Origin: Hermatobates lingyangjiaoensis
Lineage: Eukaryota > Arthropoda > Insecta > Hemiptera > Hermatobatidae
Assembly: GCA_026182355.1 (NCBI GenBank)
Contig: JAPFBL010000558.1
Coordinates: 124,001-188,000 of the forward strand
DNA: 64,000 nt
Direction: 5' to 3'
Shown here: in pieces, positions 33,367 to 45,544 of the stretch
Numbering within the stretch: the stretch's first letter is position 1
How the letters are laid out: each line of letters begins with the position of its first letter
Made by a program: the position numbers and the translations under genes
The notes under the pieces: generated by a model
What the model was told of the DNA's origin: nothing
What the model saw: the letters and a program-made list of their open reading frames with translations, nothing else
Databases searched by the model: none

Positions 33367-33420
33367 AACATATGTTTGAGAGAAGACCTGCTGCCAACGT
33401 ATTCTAATATATATATATAA
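33253..33420 (+). pseudogene. PLE N-terminal ORF start, 55 codons
   Basis: ATG at 33253 begins a frame downstream of the hammerhead core: a basic helical segment (RRIEATSVKLVSAEAAA) and the conserved block FNNICLREDLLPTYSNIY, then stop in the (TA)n at 33418. In a full element this frame would go on into the reverse transcriptase; here it is terminated by the microsatellite. It shows that PLE translation starts inside the pLTR, 3' of the ribozyme. Confidence 0.7.
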
Positions 33421-33435
33421 ATATATACAAATATA

Positions 33436-33540
33436 TCAATGATCAAACCGCAATAAGAAATTGGAAAAACAAGACTTTCAACCGTAACAAGCGGTTTTCG
33501 TCAGAGTCAAAAACCCAACTTTTATATACATATATAAAAT
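33436..33540 (-). repeat. PLE left pLTR (AGATCT family)
   Basis: Inverted relative to 35020-35120. Minus core 33476-33504: CTGACGA, ACCGC/GCGGT-type stem, GAAA, then GTCTTG; the GATCTTA segment is deleted. Confidence 0.7.
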
Positions 33541-33560
33541 GATTTCACATAAACACGTGA

Positions 33561-34868
33561 AAAATTTCAGGCAGCCATATAAAAAACAATGTGGATTTAA
33601 TTAAAAAATTAAGAAGCGTCAACATGAACAAAAATGATAGATTAATCAGTTTCGATGTGAAGTCTCTATTTACCAATGTACCTGTAACTGATCTGTTGAG
33701 CTTACTCCAGGAGGAATTAATTAATTATTCCCTTCCCCTTCCATCTACCACTATAATAGAGTTAATTAAGTTATGTGTGGTAGATTGTCATTTTCAATTT
33801 GAAAATAATTATTATATTCAAAAATTTGGTCTTGCTATGGGTAACTGTTTATCCCTTACCTATTACCTATTAAAACTCCTTAGTAATTTATATATGGAGT
33901 TTTTTGAGAGTAAAATGTTTAGCTCAATTTTGCCAAAAAATGTTAAATGGTATAGATATGTTGACGATATTCTTTGCATTTGTCCCAATTCTTTAAATAA
34001 AGTTGATTTCCTATCAAAATTGAATTCATTAGTGCCAACAATCAAATTCACAATGGAAGAAGAAATAAGTGGTAATTTGCCCTTCTTAGATGTCCTGATC
34101 CATAGGTTACCTAATGAGTTACGCTTTAGTGTATATAGAAAACCTACGAATGTACTTGCATACGTTCATTTTTATTCATCGCATCCAAAAAATGTTAAAA
34201 TTTCTGTTTTTAGAAATATGTTTTTGAGAGCTTTAAGAGTTTCCTCTCCTGAATTTCTTAATGAAGAGATTAATATCATTAGGTCAATTGCCCTTTCATT
34301 AAAATACCCCTCTTCTTATATCGATTTAGCTTTGAAGGGTGATAAAAAAACTTTCTCTAATACTTCAAAAGAGCCCCTTTTATTATCAAATTCTATAGTT
34401 TTGCCATACCACTAATCATTGGACCCCCTTCCAAGATTAGCCAAACAACTTGATTTTAATATAGTGTTTTCTAATCGTAATAACGTGGGTAATATGTTAA
34501 TAAAAAACTCTCCAAGCGAATTGGAGTCCGCTGGTATTTATAAAATTCCGTGCAAAAATTGCCATAAAATTTATATTGGTCAAACTGGTAAATCATTAAA
34601 AACACGTGTAAAACAACACCAATATAACGTAAGTAGACAGGAAAACAGTAGTGCCTTATTCTTGCATATAAAAAATGAAAATCATCATATTGATTGGACA
34701 GGAGCTAAATTTATTACCTATGAAAAATCAATGTTGTTAAGAAATATTATTGAATCGTCTCTAATTAAATTTAATAGATCTAATATTATAAACATTAGTA
34801 ACGGTCTCTTCAAACTTGATACTTTCGTCACGAGGGCAATAGCCTCTTCAAAAAGGGTTGACAGCTAG
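33561..34868 (+). pseudogene. PLE reverse transcriptase-GIY-YIG protein, near intact C-terminal two thirds
   Basis: One plus-strand frame with a single nonsense codon (TAA, 34413-34415). It opens at KISGSHIKNNVDLIKKL, then motif A (SFDVKSLFTNVP), LAMGNCLSL (motif B), WYRYVDDILCI (YVDD catalytic motif C), NLPFLDVLIHR and FSVYRKPTN (motifs D/E), the thumb (SSPEFLNEEI), LPYH, stop, SLDPLPRLAKQLDF, then GIY-YIG: AGIYKIPC, KIYIGQTGKSLKTRV, FLHIKNENHHIDW, NIIESSLIKF. Between motif B CLS and LLSNLYMEFFE six extra residues (LTYYLLK region) come from an 18-bp insertion containing TACCTAT twice. The 5' end is truncated at 33561, so the N-terminal domain is missing. It is flanked by inverted AGATCT-family pLTRs. 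Best-preserved coding sequence in the window, but not functional as read. Confidence 0.92.
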
Positions 34869-35019
34869 CGGATAGTTTTTTACTTTTTCTTACTGTACTC
34901 CTTTGTTTCCCCAAACATCCCTTTCTGGACATTAGTCCTTTCCTGTGCTTTCACCCTTTTAAAATACCACTCTTCCCTCCCACTCTTCTCAACTCCTCAC
35001 CAGATGTTTTCTGCATCTA

Positions 35020-35120
35020 GTGTTCAGTTGGGTTTTTGACTCTGACGAAGACCGCTTGTTATTGTTGAAAGATCTTAGTCTTGTTTTTCCATTTCTTATT
35101 GTGGTTTGATCATTGATATA
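35020..35120 (+). repeat. PLE right pLTR (AGATCT family) with core
   Basis: CTGACGA at 35042-35048, stem II weakened by two substitutions, GAAA 35067-35070, AGATCT palindrome, ending at (TA)n. Confidence 0.75.
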
Positions 35121-35147
35121 TATATATATAACAAATTCAATAGTATA

Positions 35148-35892
35148 TCAACCGTTGGATAGAATAGGTGTATAATGTAATCAGGATTCGGTCAATTTTC
35201 CAGGATCAAAATCAAACTCTCAATGCCGACGTTTCGGTTTTATTTTAAACCTTATTCATAGGCCTTCGTTTAAGGCATGGTCACGAAGGTCACATGTTCG
35301 ATTTTGAAGAAGCAATTATAGTAGATAAAGAAGAAGATGAGCAAAGAAGAAAGACACTCGAAATGCTATGTATTAAAAAAGATCTAAGTTCAGTTAATCA
35401 TAGAAGTGACATTACCAATTTGAACACTATTTATTCAGGAGTGTTAAGTTGATTTTAGTGAAATTTAATTTCCTTAGTTCCTTTTTGTGTTCTTTGAGTG
35501 AACAGTGTTTGGTTTACATGTAATTGTAATCAGTTAGTCTGGTCCAAGTTTTTGACCAGTTAAGATGTTAGTTCACTAACTATCTATTGTTACTTCATTT
35601 TATATAATGTAAATTTCATCATTTTTTTTAATTCAAAAATTCTGACTTCTGTAAGTTTATAAAAATGTTTATTGCTTTTCTATTACTTCTACTTGTATAT
35701 ATATTTTTGTTTTTTCACAACTGTAATATTCCATTTTGATGTTGGTTATATGTTGATATTTATATATGATTTCTTGTCATCCTTTGTTTGTAGGCCTATT
35801 AAAAAGGTTTTAAATAAAACCGAAACGTCGGCATTGAGAGTTTGATTTTGATCCTGGAAAATTGACCGAATCCTGATTACATTATACACCTA
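35148..35892 (+). mobile_element. 5'-truncated PLE with inverted pLTRs (AACGTT family)
   Basis: Left arm 35148-35263 (minus) and right arm 35795-35892 (plus) are inverted. Between them lies the end of a GIY-YIG ORF (35276-35452) and ~340 bp of 3' UTR that matches 21990-22180. Both outer ends meet (TA)n. The hammerhead boxes are degenerate (CTATTAA, CTTATTCAT mirror), but GAAACGTCGGC is kept. Confidence 0.8.
35276..35452 (+). pseudogene. PLE GIY-YIG C-terminal tail
   Basis: HGHEGHMFDFEEAIIVDKEE, then RRKTLEMLCIKKDLSSVNHR and a final TIYSGVLS before TGA at 35450. The pattern (H-x-FDFE, catalytic-type Glu in xLEMLxIKK, then VNxRSD) is the last part of a PLE/GIY-YIG nuclease of a third lineage. 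Confidence 0.7.
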
Positions 35893-35915
35893 TATATATA
35901 TATATATATATATAT

Positions 35916-36130
35916 ACACTGATAAAACGAAATACGATCCAAACTGGACACCATACGAGTTCGAGATTAACAACGAGCAACACACAAAGTAGGGAAACAC
36001 ACTTACAGACTCAAATTTTTGGGTAATCCGTCTTCAGGAGAAAAGAGAATGGGAGACCAAGCACGTTGTAGGCGCAACGGCAAGTAACCAACCCGGCAAC
36101 CGCCAGTGCTGTCAACCGTACCCGGTCTTA
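35916..36130 (-). repeat. PLE pLTR (AAATTT family)
   Basis: Matches 18655-18735 and 29851-30030. Minus core: CTGAAGA at 36031-36037, CGG/CCC stem region, AAAA in place of GAAA. The outer end meets (TA)n at 35893-35915. Confidence 0.75.
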
Positions 36131-36640
36131 AAGTATAAAATTAGGAGAAGATATAAACAGAAAATCAGATAAGCAGTACTGGTTGGGTAAAACTATAAAT
36201 AGGTGAAAAATTATAAACAATATAAGATAAAAACAAACTATAAGAAACAAAAATAATGATAGAGAAAAGAAGAAAAAATAAATAAATAAATAAAAATAAA
36301 TACAATACAAAAAACTTGCATTGGTTGTTTTAGTAAATAAAAGATAAAGACTGAATAAAAGGGTAAGTATGGGAAACTAGTTAAGAATAAGAATTTAGAA
36401 AAATAAAATAGGATAAAACAAACTAGTAGTAAGTGAAGAAGACAAAATAGATATACACAAAATATACGAAAGAGGAAAAAAGAAATAAGTACTAGAGAAT
36501 AAAGAATACTGGAAAAAAAGTACAAAAAAAAAAATTAAGTTTTAAGGTTAAGTCCAGGTGCACTGCGTGCGCCGAGCAACCATATGTGAGGCTCTAAGGG
36601 TCACGGTATTATCACCAGGGGGAATCTGACGCAGAAATAT
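36131..36640 (-). other. Pyrimidine-rich PLE leader
   Basis: Continuous with the pLTR on its right. The minus strand is almost entirely T/C-rich with few purines up to 36535; 36545-36640 is GC-richer without a recognised frame. Open frames here come from composition. Confidence 0.45.
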
Positions 36641-36940
36641 ATATATATATATAACAGGATTATACAATAGTTCATACTTCTACAACACATAAACAACAGT
36701 AAAAATTTTTGAAGTGGAAATAAAATTCTGTTGATTGATTGATTTTAATTGAGATTAACAGTGAGTGCAGATAAATTCTGTGTGTTTAAGAAACTTCTGA
36801 TATCTCTGTGCAGAATTTGTCTATGTCTTTCTACTTGATTGGATGGACAAGATCACTTTGTCTTTTTTGCTGTAATGACGAATTTTTCGAGATATCTTCT
36901 GTTTTGTTCTAGAAGGAGACATAAAAAGAGTGTGTGTGTG

Positions 36941-36943
<3 letters not shown>
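36641..36943. other. No recognisable feature
   Basis: AT-rich, short TA run at 36637-36653. Confidence 0.5.

Positions 36944-37010
<67 letters not shown>
36944..37010. repeat. (AG)n microsatellite
   Basis: About 33 units, preceded by (TG)n and followed by degenerate GTGAG repeats to 37045. Confidence 0.95.
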
Positions 37011-37016
<6 letters not shown>

Positions 37017-37045
37017 AGTGTGTGTGTGAGAGAGAGTGAGTGTAT

Positions 37046-40000
37046 GAGGAATATCAGCCTTTTTAGTGGGACATGGTTTCATATCAACATTTGTTGGTAT
37101 ACTATAATTTTTATAAGATTAATTTTTATAATTCTATATATTAATGTATGTTTGGAAGCAACAAATAGGCTAATTAGTTTTGTAATAATTAGATGTAGTG
37201 TTGAATAACAAGATCCTTTATAGCGGACTGACGAGTTTTAAATTGGCTTCATTTGTGTTTCATGCTATTAGGCTGAAACTGTCACATTATGCTGGGTATC
37301 GTTGAGTGCCGAGATCACCGTATAAATGATATCTCTGACTCGCAGCTGTACACGGGTCCTTTATCAAGAGAGTTGTTTTTTGAAAGAATAATGAATTAAT
37401 ATTTGTTATCTTCTGCAACACTGCTACTGAGTTTTATCGCTTTGAATTTGCAATATTCAGACTTCATTTTGTATTCTCTAAGATTAAAGTATTTTTCGTA
37501 TTTTTTTTTGGAAAAATTTAAATCTTTGGTTGAAACCATTTAAAAAAAAAGGAATGCTGTATATGAACTAGGATAATTCATATATTTTCTTGAAAAAAAA
37601 TAATCCTTCTGGAAGTAATATTTTTGTTTACAAAAAGTTCAGCAACGTTAGTTGCTTGGTGTGTATTACTGATTAGGTTTAATTTATATGTAATGATATC
37701 TTTCTCAAAATTCTAATATTATAGATTAAGATCTACATGCATGCACTAATATCTTTCTCTAATGTCTAATTCGATTACTAATGGATGGATTAATGGTCTA
37801 ATGAATTAAATTCCATTACTAAATGATACCATCTTACCTCATAGCAGTTGTTCGACCGGATTCAGACGTGGTCCAACTTTAAGTAGAAATAAACAGACTT
37901 ACTGCGTCTGTTTCAAACGCATGAAATTTAATACTAACTTAAATCTTTTTATCAAAATTTTTCTAAGTTCAATATAAGTGGTATATTTATATAATATCAA
38001 AAAAAGTTGGGCTTGCATCTCTGGTGCCTAGATTTACTTCTTATCATTAATATAATATACCTTTATTTTCCAATTTTACTTACCTATTTGTATAAAATAA
38101 AGTAATTTAATTCTAATTTTCTGAATTATTTTATCATTTTTTAGAGTATTCATCCATCTTTTCAATTTTGTTAGTGGTTTAAATTATTTGGACGAATCGT
38201 GGTCTTAAGGAAATAAGAAGTGACCTGCTTGAGATGTGTATTGATATGCAATTTTAGTACTTAATAACTTACTTAATACTTAATAATTTAATAATAGGAA
38301 TTACTTTTCTTGATTATTTATTAATATGTTAATTTCAATCAACTTTACTATTTATATTTACTTTATGTTAATAAGAGTAAACTTTGCTCTAATTTTATTC
38401 GACCTGCAAAAATTTATTGAAATTTTAGGAAAGATATCTGATAAGTGATTGCTGGATGAATTTAAAGGTTGACTTTTTTTATTGGTACATTTACTGTTGC
38501 AACGTTAATAGGTTTTTAATTGAAAAAATCTCATATAAGACAATATCATAAATGAAATTTTAATATTCAAAGAACTTTGTATTGTTTTAATGTACGATAA
38601 ACGTTTTTATTGACATGATTGAACAGAGTTACTACTTGCTTAATCAATTTTTTCAATAAACCATTTAAATAGATCAAGTGTTTTAAAATTAAGTTTCAAC
38701 CAATTACAACGCTAAAATATTTGTTCTTTAAATGATGATTACCGCCGTGGTAAAACATTGAGGATAGAGCGATTTCATCCTATTACTGTAACATATTAAC
38801 GACTTGCTTTTCAAACGAATTAGATTGTGGCAATGGACTTGAATGGGCGATCTGATTTTGATTGAATCTTGATTTCTCGGACACTGACGTTATTGCCTAA
38901 AATAAGCTCTTTCACATTAATTTAGGCTATAAATATCAACCCTAAGTTAGGATATCCAGGTTTTAAACCTTTTTTAATTCGACAGAAAAAACCCGAGAAC
39001 ACAATTTGTTTGCAACATCAAACAATGATGTCCCATCAAGTCTCTTGACTTAAATACCCGGTTTTTGAAGAAATCATATAAAAATCCCGACTAAAAGGTT
39101 AATATTTACAACAACTTTATCACTTCGACGGTTTTGGTAATAATATTGTCATAGGCTGAGACTATGATGAAATCTTGAGAAATTTTTTACAGAGTATAAA
39201 GCCTCGCGCCTCAGAGGAAATTTAAAAATTAAAAGTAACAGTATTTGAGGTCAATTTATATGAAAGAGACGCAAACGATCTGCCAATAACGAATAATTAC
39301 GGGAGGATTTTTAAAAGCACCATTAAGGCCCAGATCTTTATAATATTTTTTGTAATCCTACTTCCAAATATCATCAGCATTAGAACATAAATTAATGCCA
39401 AGATTGGGACTGGAAGTGAATCCAGTCCCTCTTGAATCTTTAAATACTAAAACTACGCATTAAACCGTTTTTTTTTTCAGCAAATTTGAGCAGTTGTTTT
39501 CACTTTTTATAGATTTATCTACGTAAGTCCGGGGGGGGTCTAAAGATTAAAGAAAGAAATAATGTGAGTTTCATCAATACTGTTGGAAAACTGATCATTT
39601 GGCATTTTTGGAATGGTTGGAAAAAATAGTACATGAGTGAAGACTGTGATGATTTACTTATACGTACTAATGAGAAGTTTTTGGGACATCAATGGCGATC
39701 TCAGAAGGGCGATCTACAATTTACTTTTTCTCCCATTGTGAATAGAATTAATAGTAAAAATGAATTTAATTTCGTTATGAAAGCAGCTTTATTAATTTTA
39801 CTCAGTCAATAAGTTTATATCTTCATTATAATAACAATCTTATACATTGAGGAGGGATTAGATAAAACATTTTAGTTGAAAAAAAATCCATGCGTAAATT
39901 ACATTTAAGATGATAGTATACAATATATAAATTAATTAATTTGGTTATTGTTGTGGCAGGAAAGGGATTTTCAACCAGTACCTCATGAAGAAAATTAAAG

Positions 40001-40839
40001 AGGTCAGATACTAGTTCATCAGTAAAAGAGATTTTACATCAGAAATGTTGATAAATTTAAATTGTAAATGGCATCATTAGTATATATAATATGATTAACA
40101 CAACTTTTAGCAATAATGGTTTTTTTAAAAATGAAAACTGATCATTGGGAAAAGGCAAATAACACTAAATCAAGGATAGGACACCAAAAACACAATTGCC
40201 CTTAATTAGGATTTTTTTAAATGAATTTTGATCTACTCAGAAAAATGGAAACGAAGGAGATTAAAAGGAAAATTTGGTGATTATATCGAATTCATTTTTA
40301 AAATGATGTTTATCGTTCTATTGAAGGACTGTTTACCCTATCAAAGGGCAAACATTCTTTTAATCGCTTTACAGGATTTCAATCATTTCATTGTAAGATA
40401 TTTAGAATTACAACTACTTTATTTTAATTTGATTTAGTTATTTAATTGTATCATCTCTTTAAAGTTAGATTTAATAAAATGTTTAGGGACACTAATACAT
40501 CAATTTTTTGAAAAATGGGTAAACCATTTTTTATGCAATATCAAATTATTGTTGTCTGAATTTTGACATTTTTAGTAAATGCAAACACGTTTTAAAACTT
40601 GAATGTAGTTAATATTTTAGTCTTAGAAATAATATTTGACCCACATTCTTAGGTAGCTAATGTTTGGTATCCACTATTTTATTTGAATGATTTAAAACTA
40701 TTATTTTTATAGCGTTCTGATTTCAAACACTTTTAGCATACTGATTTGAAGGTTTTATTTTGAATATATAAATTATTTTTACAGTCTTTCTCAGATGACA
40801 GTGAATGTTATCAAAGATTAGTTTCCTGTAGCTACAGGG
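37046..40839. other. AT-rich, no gene
   Basis: 3.8 kb without recognised coding or repeats; only a run of eight G at 39532-39539. Confidence 0.55.
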
Positions 40840-41625
40840 CAGGGGTCTACAAACTATGGCCCGCGGGCCACATCCGGCCCGCCAAACAAATTTGGCTCTT
40901 TTTTAAAATCCTGTATAATTATATAAATATTCCATGTCAATTTCTAATAGAAATATGATTGTATTACTTCTTTACCTTTGTTTTAAGTCTATATTCACTA
41001 ATGTCACAATCACACACCTATTAAATAGATAGTAACGAAGATAATAGCAGTGTACATCAACCTATATGAGAGAGAGAGAAATGCGCTCTCTCTGACACAA
41101 CTGCCAGACGGCTATGATGATACCATTCGTCACCTCCAGCCGCAATTAAAGAAAATAATTTATAAAGTGACGTAACTCAACAAGTAATTTGATTTAATAG
41201 ATAGGTGATAAATTTGATACATTTTGGCTCCAAATGGTACATTTTATAGATCTCGTGGATACATTTTTATTTTTCCTACTTGCAACACTGCGCTTAGTCT
41301 GCGTCAGTTTCCCTCTCTTTCGATAGTGTGATGCATATATACTAATTCTGGTAGGTATGTGCTGTGCATTACAGCCAATCAGTTGTGTATAAGTGTATAT
41401 TTTGGGGATGGAGGGGGAGGATATGGAAAAGAGAAAGAAAAGTGACAGTGAGTGTCGTCAGTTCAATGACGAATGGAAGATAAAGTACTTTTTGTGAAAG
41501 CAGATGATAAAGTCTTATGCCTCATATGTAGAGACAGTGTTGCTGTTCTGAAGGAATACATTATTCGTCGGCACTATGAATCTAAACATGGTAATGATTC
41601 CTCATTTCCCCTTATTTCAAACTAA
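40840..41625 (+). mobile_element. hAT (Charlie/ZBED-like) 5' end
   Basis: CAGGGGTCTACAAACTATGG followed by CCCGCGGGCC is a classic hAT terminus. ~570 bp downstream comes the N-terminus of the transposase. The right terminus was not located. Confidence 0.75.
41408..41625 (+). pseudogene. hAT transposase BED zinc-finger N-terminus
   Basis: Reads MEGEDMEKRKKSDSECRQ then FNDEWKIKYF, a one-base deletion at about 41497, then VKADDKVLCLICRDSVAV and LKEYIIRRHYESKHGND before a stop at 41623. The CxxC...HxxxxH arrangement is the BED-type finger of hAT/ZBED-like transposases (GTF2IRD2 or ZBED5 type), which binds transposon ends. The DDE catalytic region is absent, so the copy is a remnant. Confidence 0.8.
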
Positions 41626-43876
41626 ATTAATCTAATTATTTGACATTTTTTTCTTTAAAAAATATATATATTATTTCTTCTAAAGTTTAAAAGGGAATGG
41701 ATAGATAATTTTCTTGTTTGTATTTAGCAGATAGAAATTTTCGTTTGTTTCTCTAAATTAGTTGTTCTTCAGGTGTGAATGGAAAGACCATTACCGTCAT
41801 GTTTATAATATGCAATAGAAGTTAGGTTATGGGAAATGATAAACAATTTCAAGATGGATAAAAAAACAGCATTGGTATTATTTTGATTGTTTATATTTTT
41901 TATTTTCAAATAAATAACAACTGAGATACTTTATTGGTGGACTAGAAAGTTATTTCCTAGGGAAGAACAACCTGTTTTCTGCGTTCTAATCAAACTTTCA
42001 GTGGCAATTTTCTGACCCATCAAACGACGATTAGGTAGGATTGACTGTATTAATAGTTTTGATGCGCAAATTGAGTTTATTGAATTTCCATTTGAGGCAT
42101 TTTGGGTTAAATGTCATGTTGAATTACCAGTTTTGTCAGATACTGCTGTAAGAAATTAGTTGTATTCTCAATTAAATACTTCACGCTACAGTAGTTTCCC
42201 AATTTATCAGAAATAATTCCCGTTATAAAATTAAAGTGGAAGACAATTTTAGAGCAGTATTATAATATGGTATCTAAATTAAAATTTTATTGCTTTCAAA
42301 CGCTTTATTTTAAATGACAGTTTTCTCATAGGCTAAAAAAAGTTTCGCACGATTTTTTTTACTATTTAATATGGGTAATAACGCAAGGCTCTGTTTATAG
42401 GATATTAATAGAGAAACCCATTTCCTGCATTCCCTGGCCTCACTCACCTGTGGTTGCTGGTTCTTCTGTTGCTGCAAACCAGGTGTAGTGATCAAGGCAA
42501 TATGAAATCATTAATAAATGTGCCCATTTTGCGGTGTAATAGAATGAAAAGAGTGCTGTTTGGTGTTACTAGCTTTTGCTAGCGCCAGAAAACATATTTC
42601 AAAATCAATCTATTGATCTAAAGAATATTTCATAAGTGATAGTAAAGCACTTTTATCACAATCATCTGGTAGCTGCAGTAAATGATGTAATCGAGGTAAG
42701 CGAACTTCACGATAAATGGAGGTCTATTCCGAAGGATACCTACATTGTCATTAGAAAGTGTGCTAATAATGCTAACGTGATATACATATTAAGAAAGAGA
42801 CACCTACCGGACACTATAAGGAAAAAGGAAGCTGACACGAATTCAATCACCAGCACACTTCCGGGTGGATAACGAAATAAATTGTTTCCTCGATTTAGAA
42901 GTTTCTTAAATTAACTGCAATTCATAGTGCTACTATGAAGGCGAAAGGTAGAGCTAGAAAAATGTATTCTAGAATAGTTGGTGTAGGGATTATTTACAGT
43001 AATTGACATCTATACACTTTTCAATAAGGACAACGTTTTGCAAATTCAGTGTAGGTAAGTTGTGATTTTGTCCGATGCTGATCTCTTAGATTACTCTGGA
43101 AATTTGGTAGAGTATCAGAACTATTTTATTGATGTGATCTCTTTTTGCAATCACGTGCTATTCAGCTAGTAAGTGAGACCCAATAGAATTGATTTGTTCT
43201 TTTGAGATCAAAAAAAGTGACTGGGGGAGGATGTTCAATATTTTAAAACGAAATAACCCTTTGTAGAACAGTATTGAAGAAGTAAATCTAATATTACCTA
43301 TTATCCAGTTACCGAATTGAACAGTTTTTATTTACACCAGTCACGCATATCTACAGATGTGATCTTTTATAAAATCATAACAAACTTGATAGTTTTATGA
43401 TGAAACTAGAAATTTACAAATTAGATAGTTTTAATTTTCCTTTCTTTTTAACAATTTTTCTGCCTACGTTCAACATTTAATAGTTAGAATCATTAGAACT
43501 AATGATTTTGTTTACCAAAATCGAACGAGGTAAAATGGTCATAAATCTAAATTCCATTTGCTTAATCCTGCAATTCAAACGTATGCTCTAGCCCATAATT
43601 TATTGTCGTAAAGACAGGATTGATGTGAGGATAAGATAGGGTGCTGATTACAATAAAGTAGGGGCCAAATATCACTCTTTTATTTACACAGATCATTCAG
43701 AAAATCTAAACTTGGAATAAACAGTCACAGCTGATATGGTACCATTTGGGCCACCATAAATATATCATTAGACCAGCATAAACGATCTCATTTTCACATT
43801 ACTGTAAGAAAAGTGTAGGCATTATAATCACATGCTACGTAATCATTTATTATGTGGTATTTACTCATGATTAAAA
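41626..43876. other. No supported gene
   Basis: AT-rich. A 24-bp exon-like segment with good splice sites on the minus strand (42448-42471) is discussed as a finding. 42636-42872 has a 78-codon frame I cannot assign. Confidence 0.4.
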
Positions 43877-44060
43877 TAATAGGAAGAAACACACAAAAAT
43901 TTTTATCCAATATCGATTCGTTTCGATCACTTAGTGTTCATTGCCAGGTTACATCTGCCTCATTAAATGATGTAACCTGACCATGACACTAAGTGTTTGA
44001 AAAGCCTCGACGTTGGATCAAATCATTTATGTGGAGATTTTAATTTTTTATGACTAATAA
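43877..44060. repeat. PLE-like inverted pair with degenerate hammerheads
   Basis: Arms around 43915-43955 and 43968-44012 are inverted. The plus core reads CTGACCATGACACTAAGTGT then TTGAAAAG (stem II ACACT/AGTGT), the minus core ATCGAAAC. A further shared element is ATCCAAT / GTTGGAT. Confidence 0.55.
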
Positions 44061-44150
44061 ATTTAAGATCTTGATTGATTTACAAGCTTTGAGATTCTCA
44101 AGGTCTTTATTTACATTTTGATAATGTCTGTGTAGGTGTGTATGGTGGAA

Positions 44151-44163
44151 GGGGGGGGGGGGG
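44151..44163. repeat. G13 homopolymer
   Basis: Thirteen G in a row. Confidence 0.95.
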
Positions 44164-45169
44164 CAACGTTTGATGTATGAAGTTCAAATTTACACGAAAA
44201 TGGTCCTATGGTGTAGATGTAGCCAATTCTTTTTGGAGCGTACTGCATCATGGAGATGTGAATTTTTTTACCGAAATGTGATTTAACAATATTAACTCTA
44301 GAGTGTTGAAACTTTCAGATTATTAAGAAAAGAACACAAGCAATATCTCCAAAAACAACTGGATACGTTTGTTTCAGATACGTATTTCTTTTGCAAAAAC
44401 ATGTATTTATTTCGACTTACGAGTATGCTTTATGCTGAAAGCTTGTGGACACGGTACAGGTCACACCGTTTGACCGATCATAATGAAATAATACCAAAAA
44501 AATAACACCCTTTAATAAGATAAGCAAAAGACTTCTTCGTTGAAGTAACATTGACGAAAACAGGTGTTAGGCAACATTTTATGATTTCAGAAATTGTATT
44601 TTTATGAAACGTTATTATGAATAACGTGATATAGGTCACAGTTATTCCGAAAGATTTGGTTCACGAAAAACTTTTAAATTTTAAAGAAATCATTCTCTTC
44701 TACTATTGGATAATGAACGAACTATGGAGATTTTGAAAACATACTTTAGAATCCACTGAATCTAGAGTGGTAGATAGAGGTTTTAATCGAAGAATCGTAA
44801 TATTGATTACTTGTTACATGAATTATCTAACGCAAGGGTAATTAGTTTAAGGGTAGCATTTAACACAACTGAAATTGTAACCACTAGAGGCCGTCCTTAT
44901 AGTGCTCTCATTGTTATTGCAGTGATTAGTGGTGGATAAACTACTAGGTACTTTAAATAATAAAAGTTTTGATATACATGACCTTGTTAATATAAAAAAA
45001 GGAATGATTGATAGTACAGCCTTTGACCTTTGTAACATTCTCCCAAATGGTGAACAATGGGTAAAGAAAAAGATCTGAATATATCCAGTCAAAACAGTTT
45101 TTACATCTTTCTCATGAAGAAAGAGAGCATGTCTCAAAGAGATCTTTGTTGAAATACTAAAATTATTAG
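44164..45169. other. No recognisable feature
   Basis: Nothing supported. Confidence 0.45.
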
Positions 45170-45290
45170 GAGTGCTCAAATATCTTGGAATTACTTTAGA
45201 TGAAATAGTAAACTGGAAAATCAATATAACAGATACATTGGCTACGGCATTCAGCGTAATAATAATAATAATAATAACAGTAATATTTGT
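45165..45290 (+). pseudogene. Possible LINE reverse transcriptase fragment
   Basis: KLLGVLKYLGITLDEIVNWK then INITDTLATAF matches the 'KYLGixlDxxLxWxxHI' motif of jockey/I-type LINE reverse transcriptases. It is short and runs into an (AAT)n array (45259-45279). Confidence 0.4.
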
Positions 45291-45544
45291 TTCACTATGA
45301 ACTTGATTAAACTGAATCTGGGTGTTATGACTAATACAATTGTATAACCACAAAATTGTGGTTATGCAATTTTACAGTAAGGGTAAACTGTACTAGTAGA
45401 CGATTACCAGCATATGAATGTTGGATTATGCATGTTGTTAGACAGTCCATTACACCCTATACTGTTACCATTGCAATGATTATCTATGAATTTAAAAATA
45501 CTTAGGTCTAAACGATTGACTCACCAAAACATAACCAAAATTAA

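Noticed and set aside
36128..36525. Two hydrophobic minus-strand frames resembling membrane proteins
   Set aside because: They come from a pyrimidine-rich PLE leader (Phe/Leu/Ser/Tyr only).
36839..37208. Frames with RE/ER repeats
   Set aside because: Translation of an (AG)n microsatellite.
44847..45353. 168-codon minus-strand open frame, the longest outside PLEs
   Set aside because: Low complexity (poly-Ile from an AAT repeat), antisense to a LINE-like frame, no domain; taken as a shadow.
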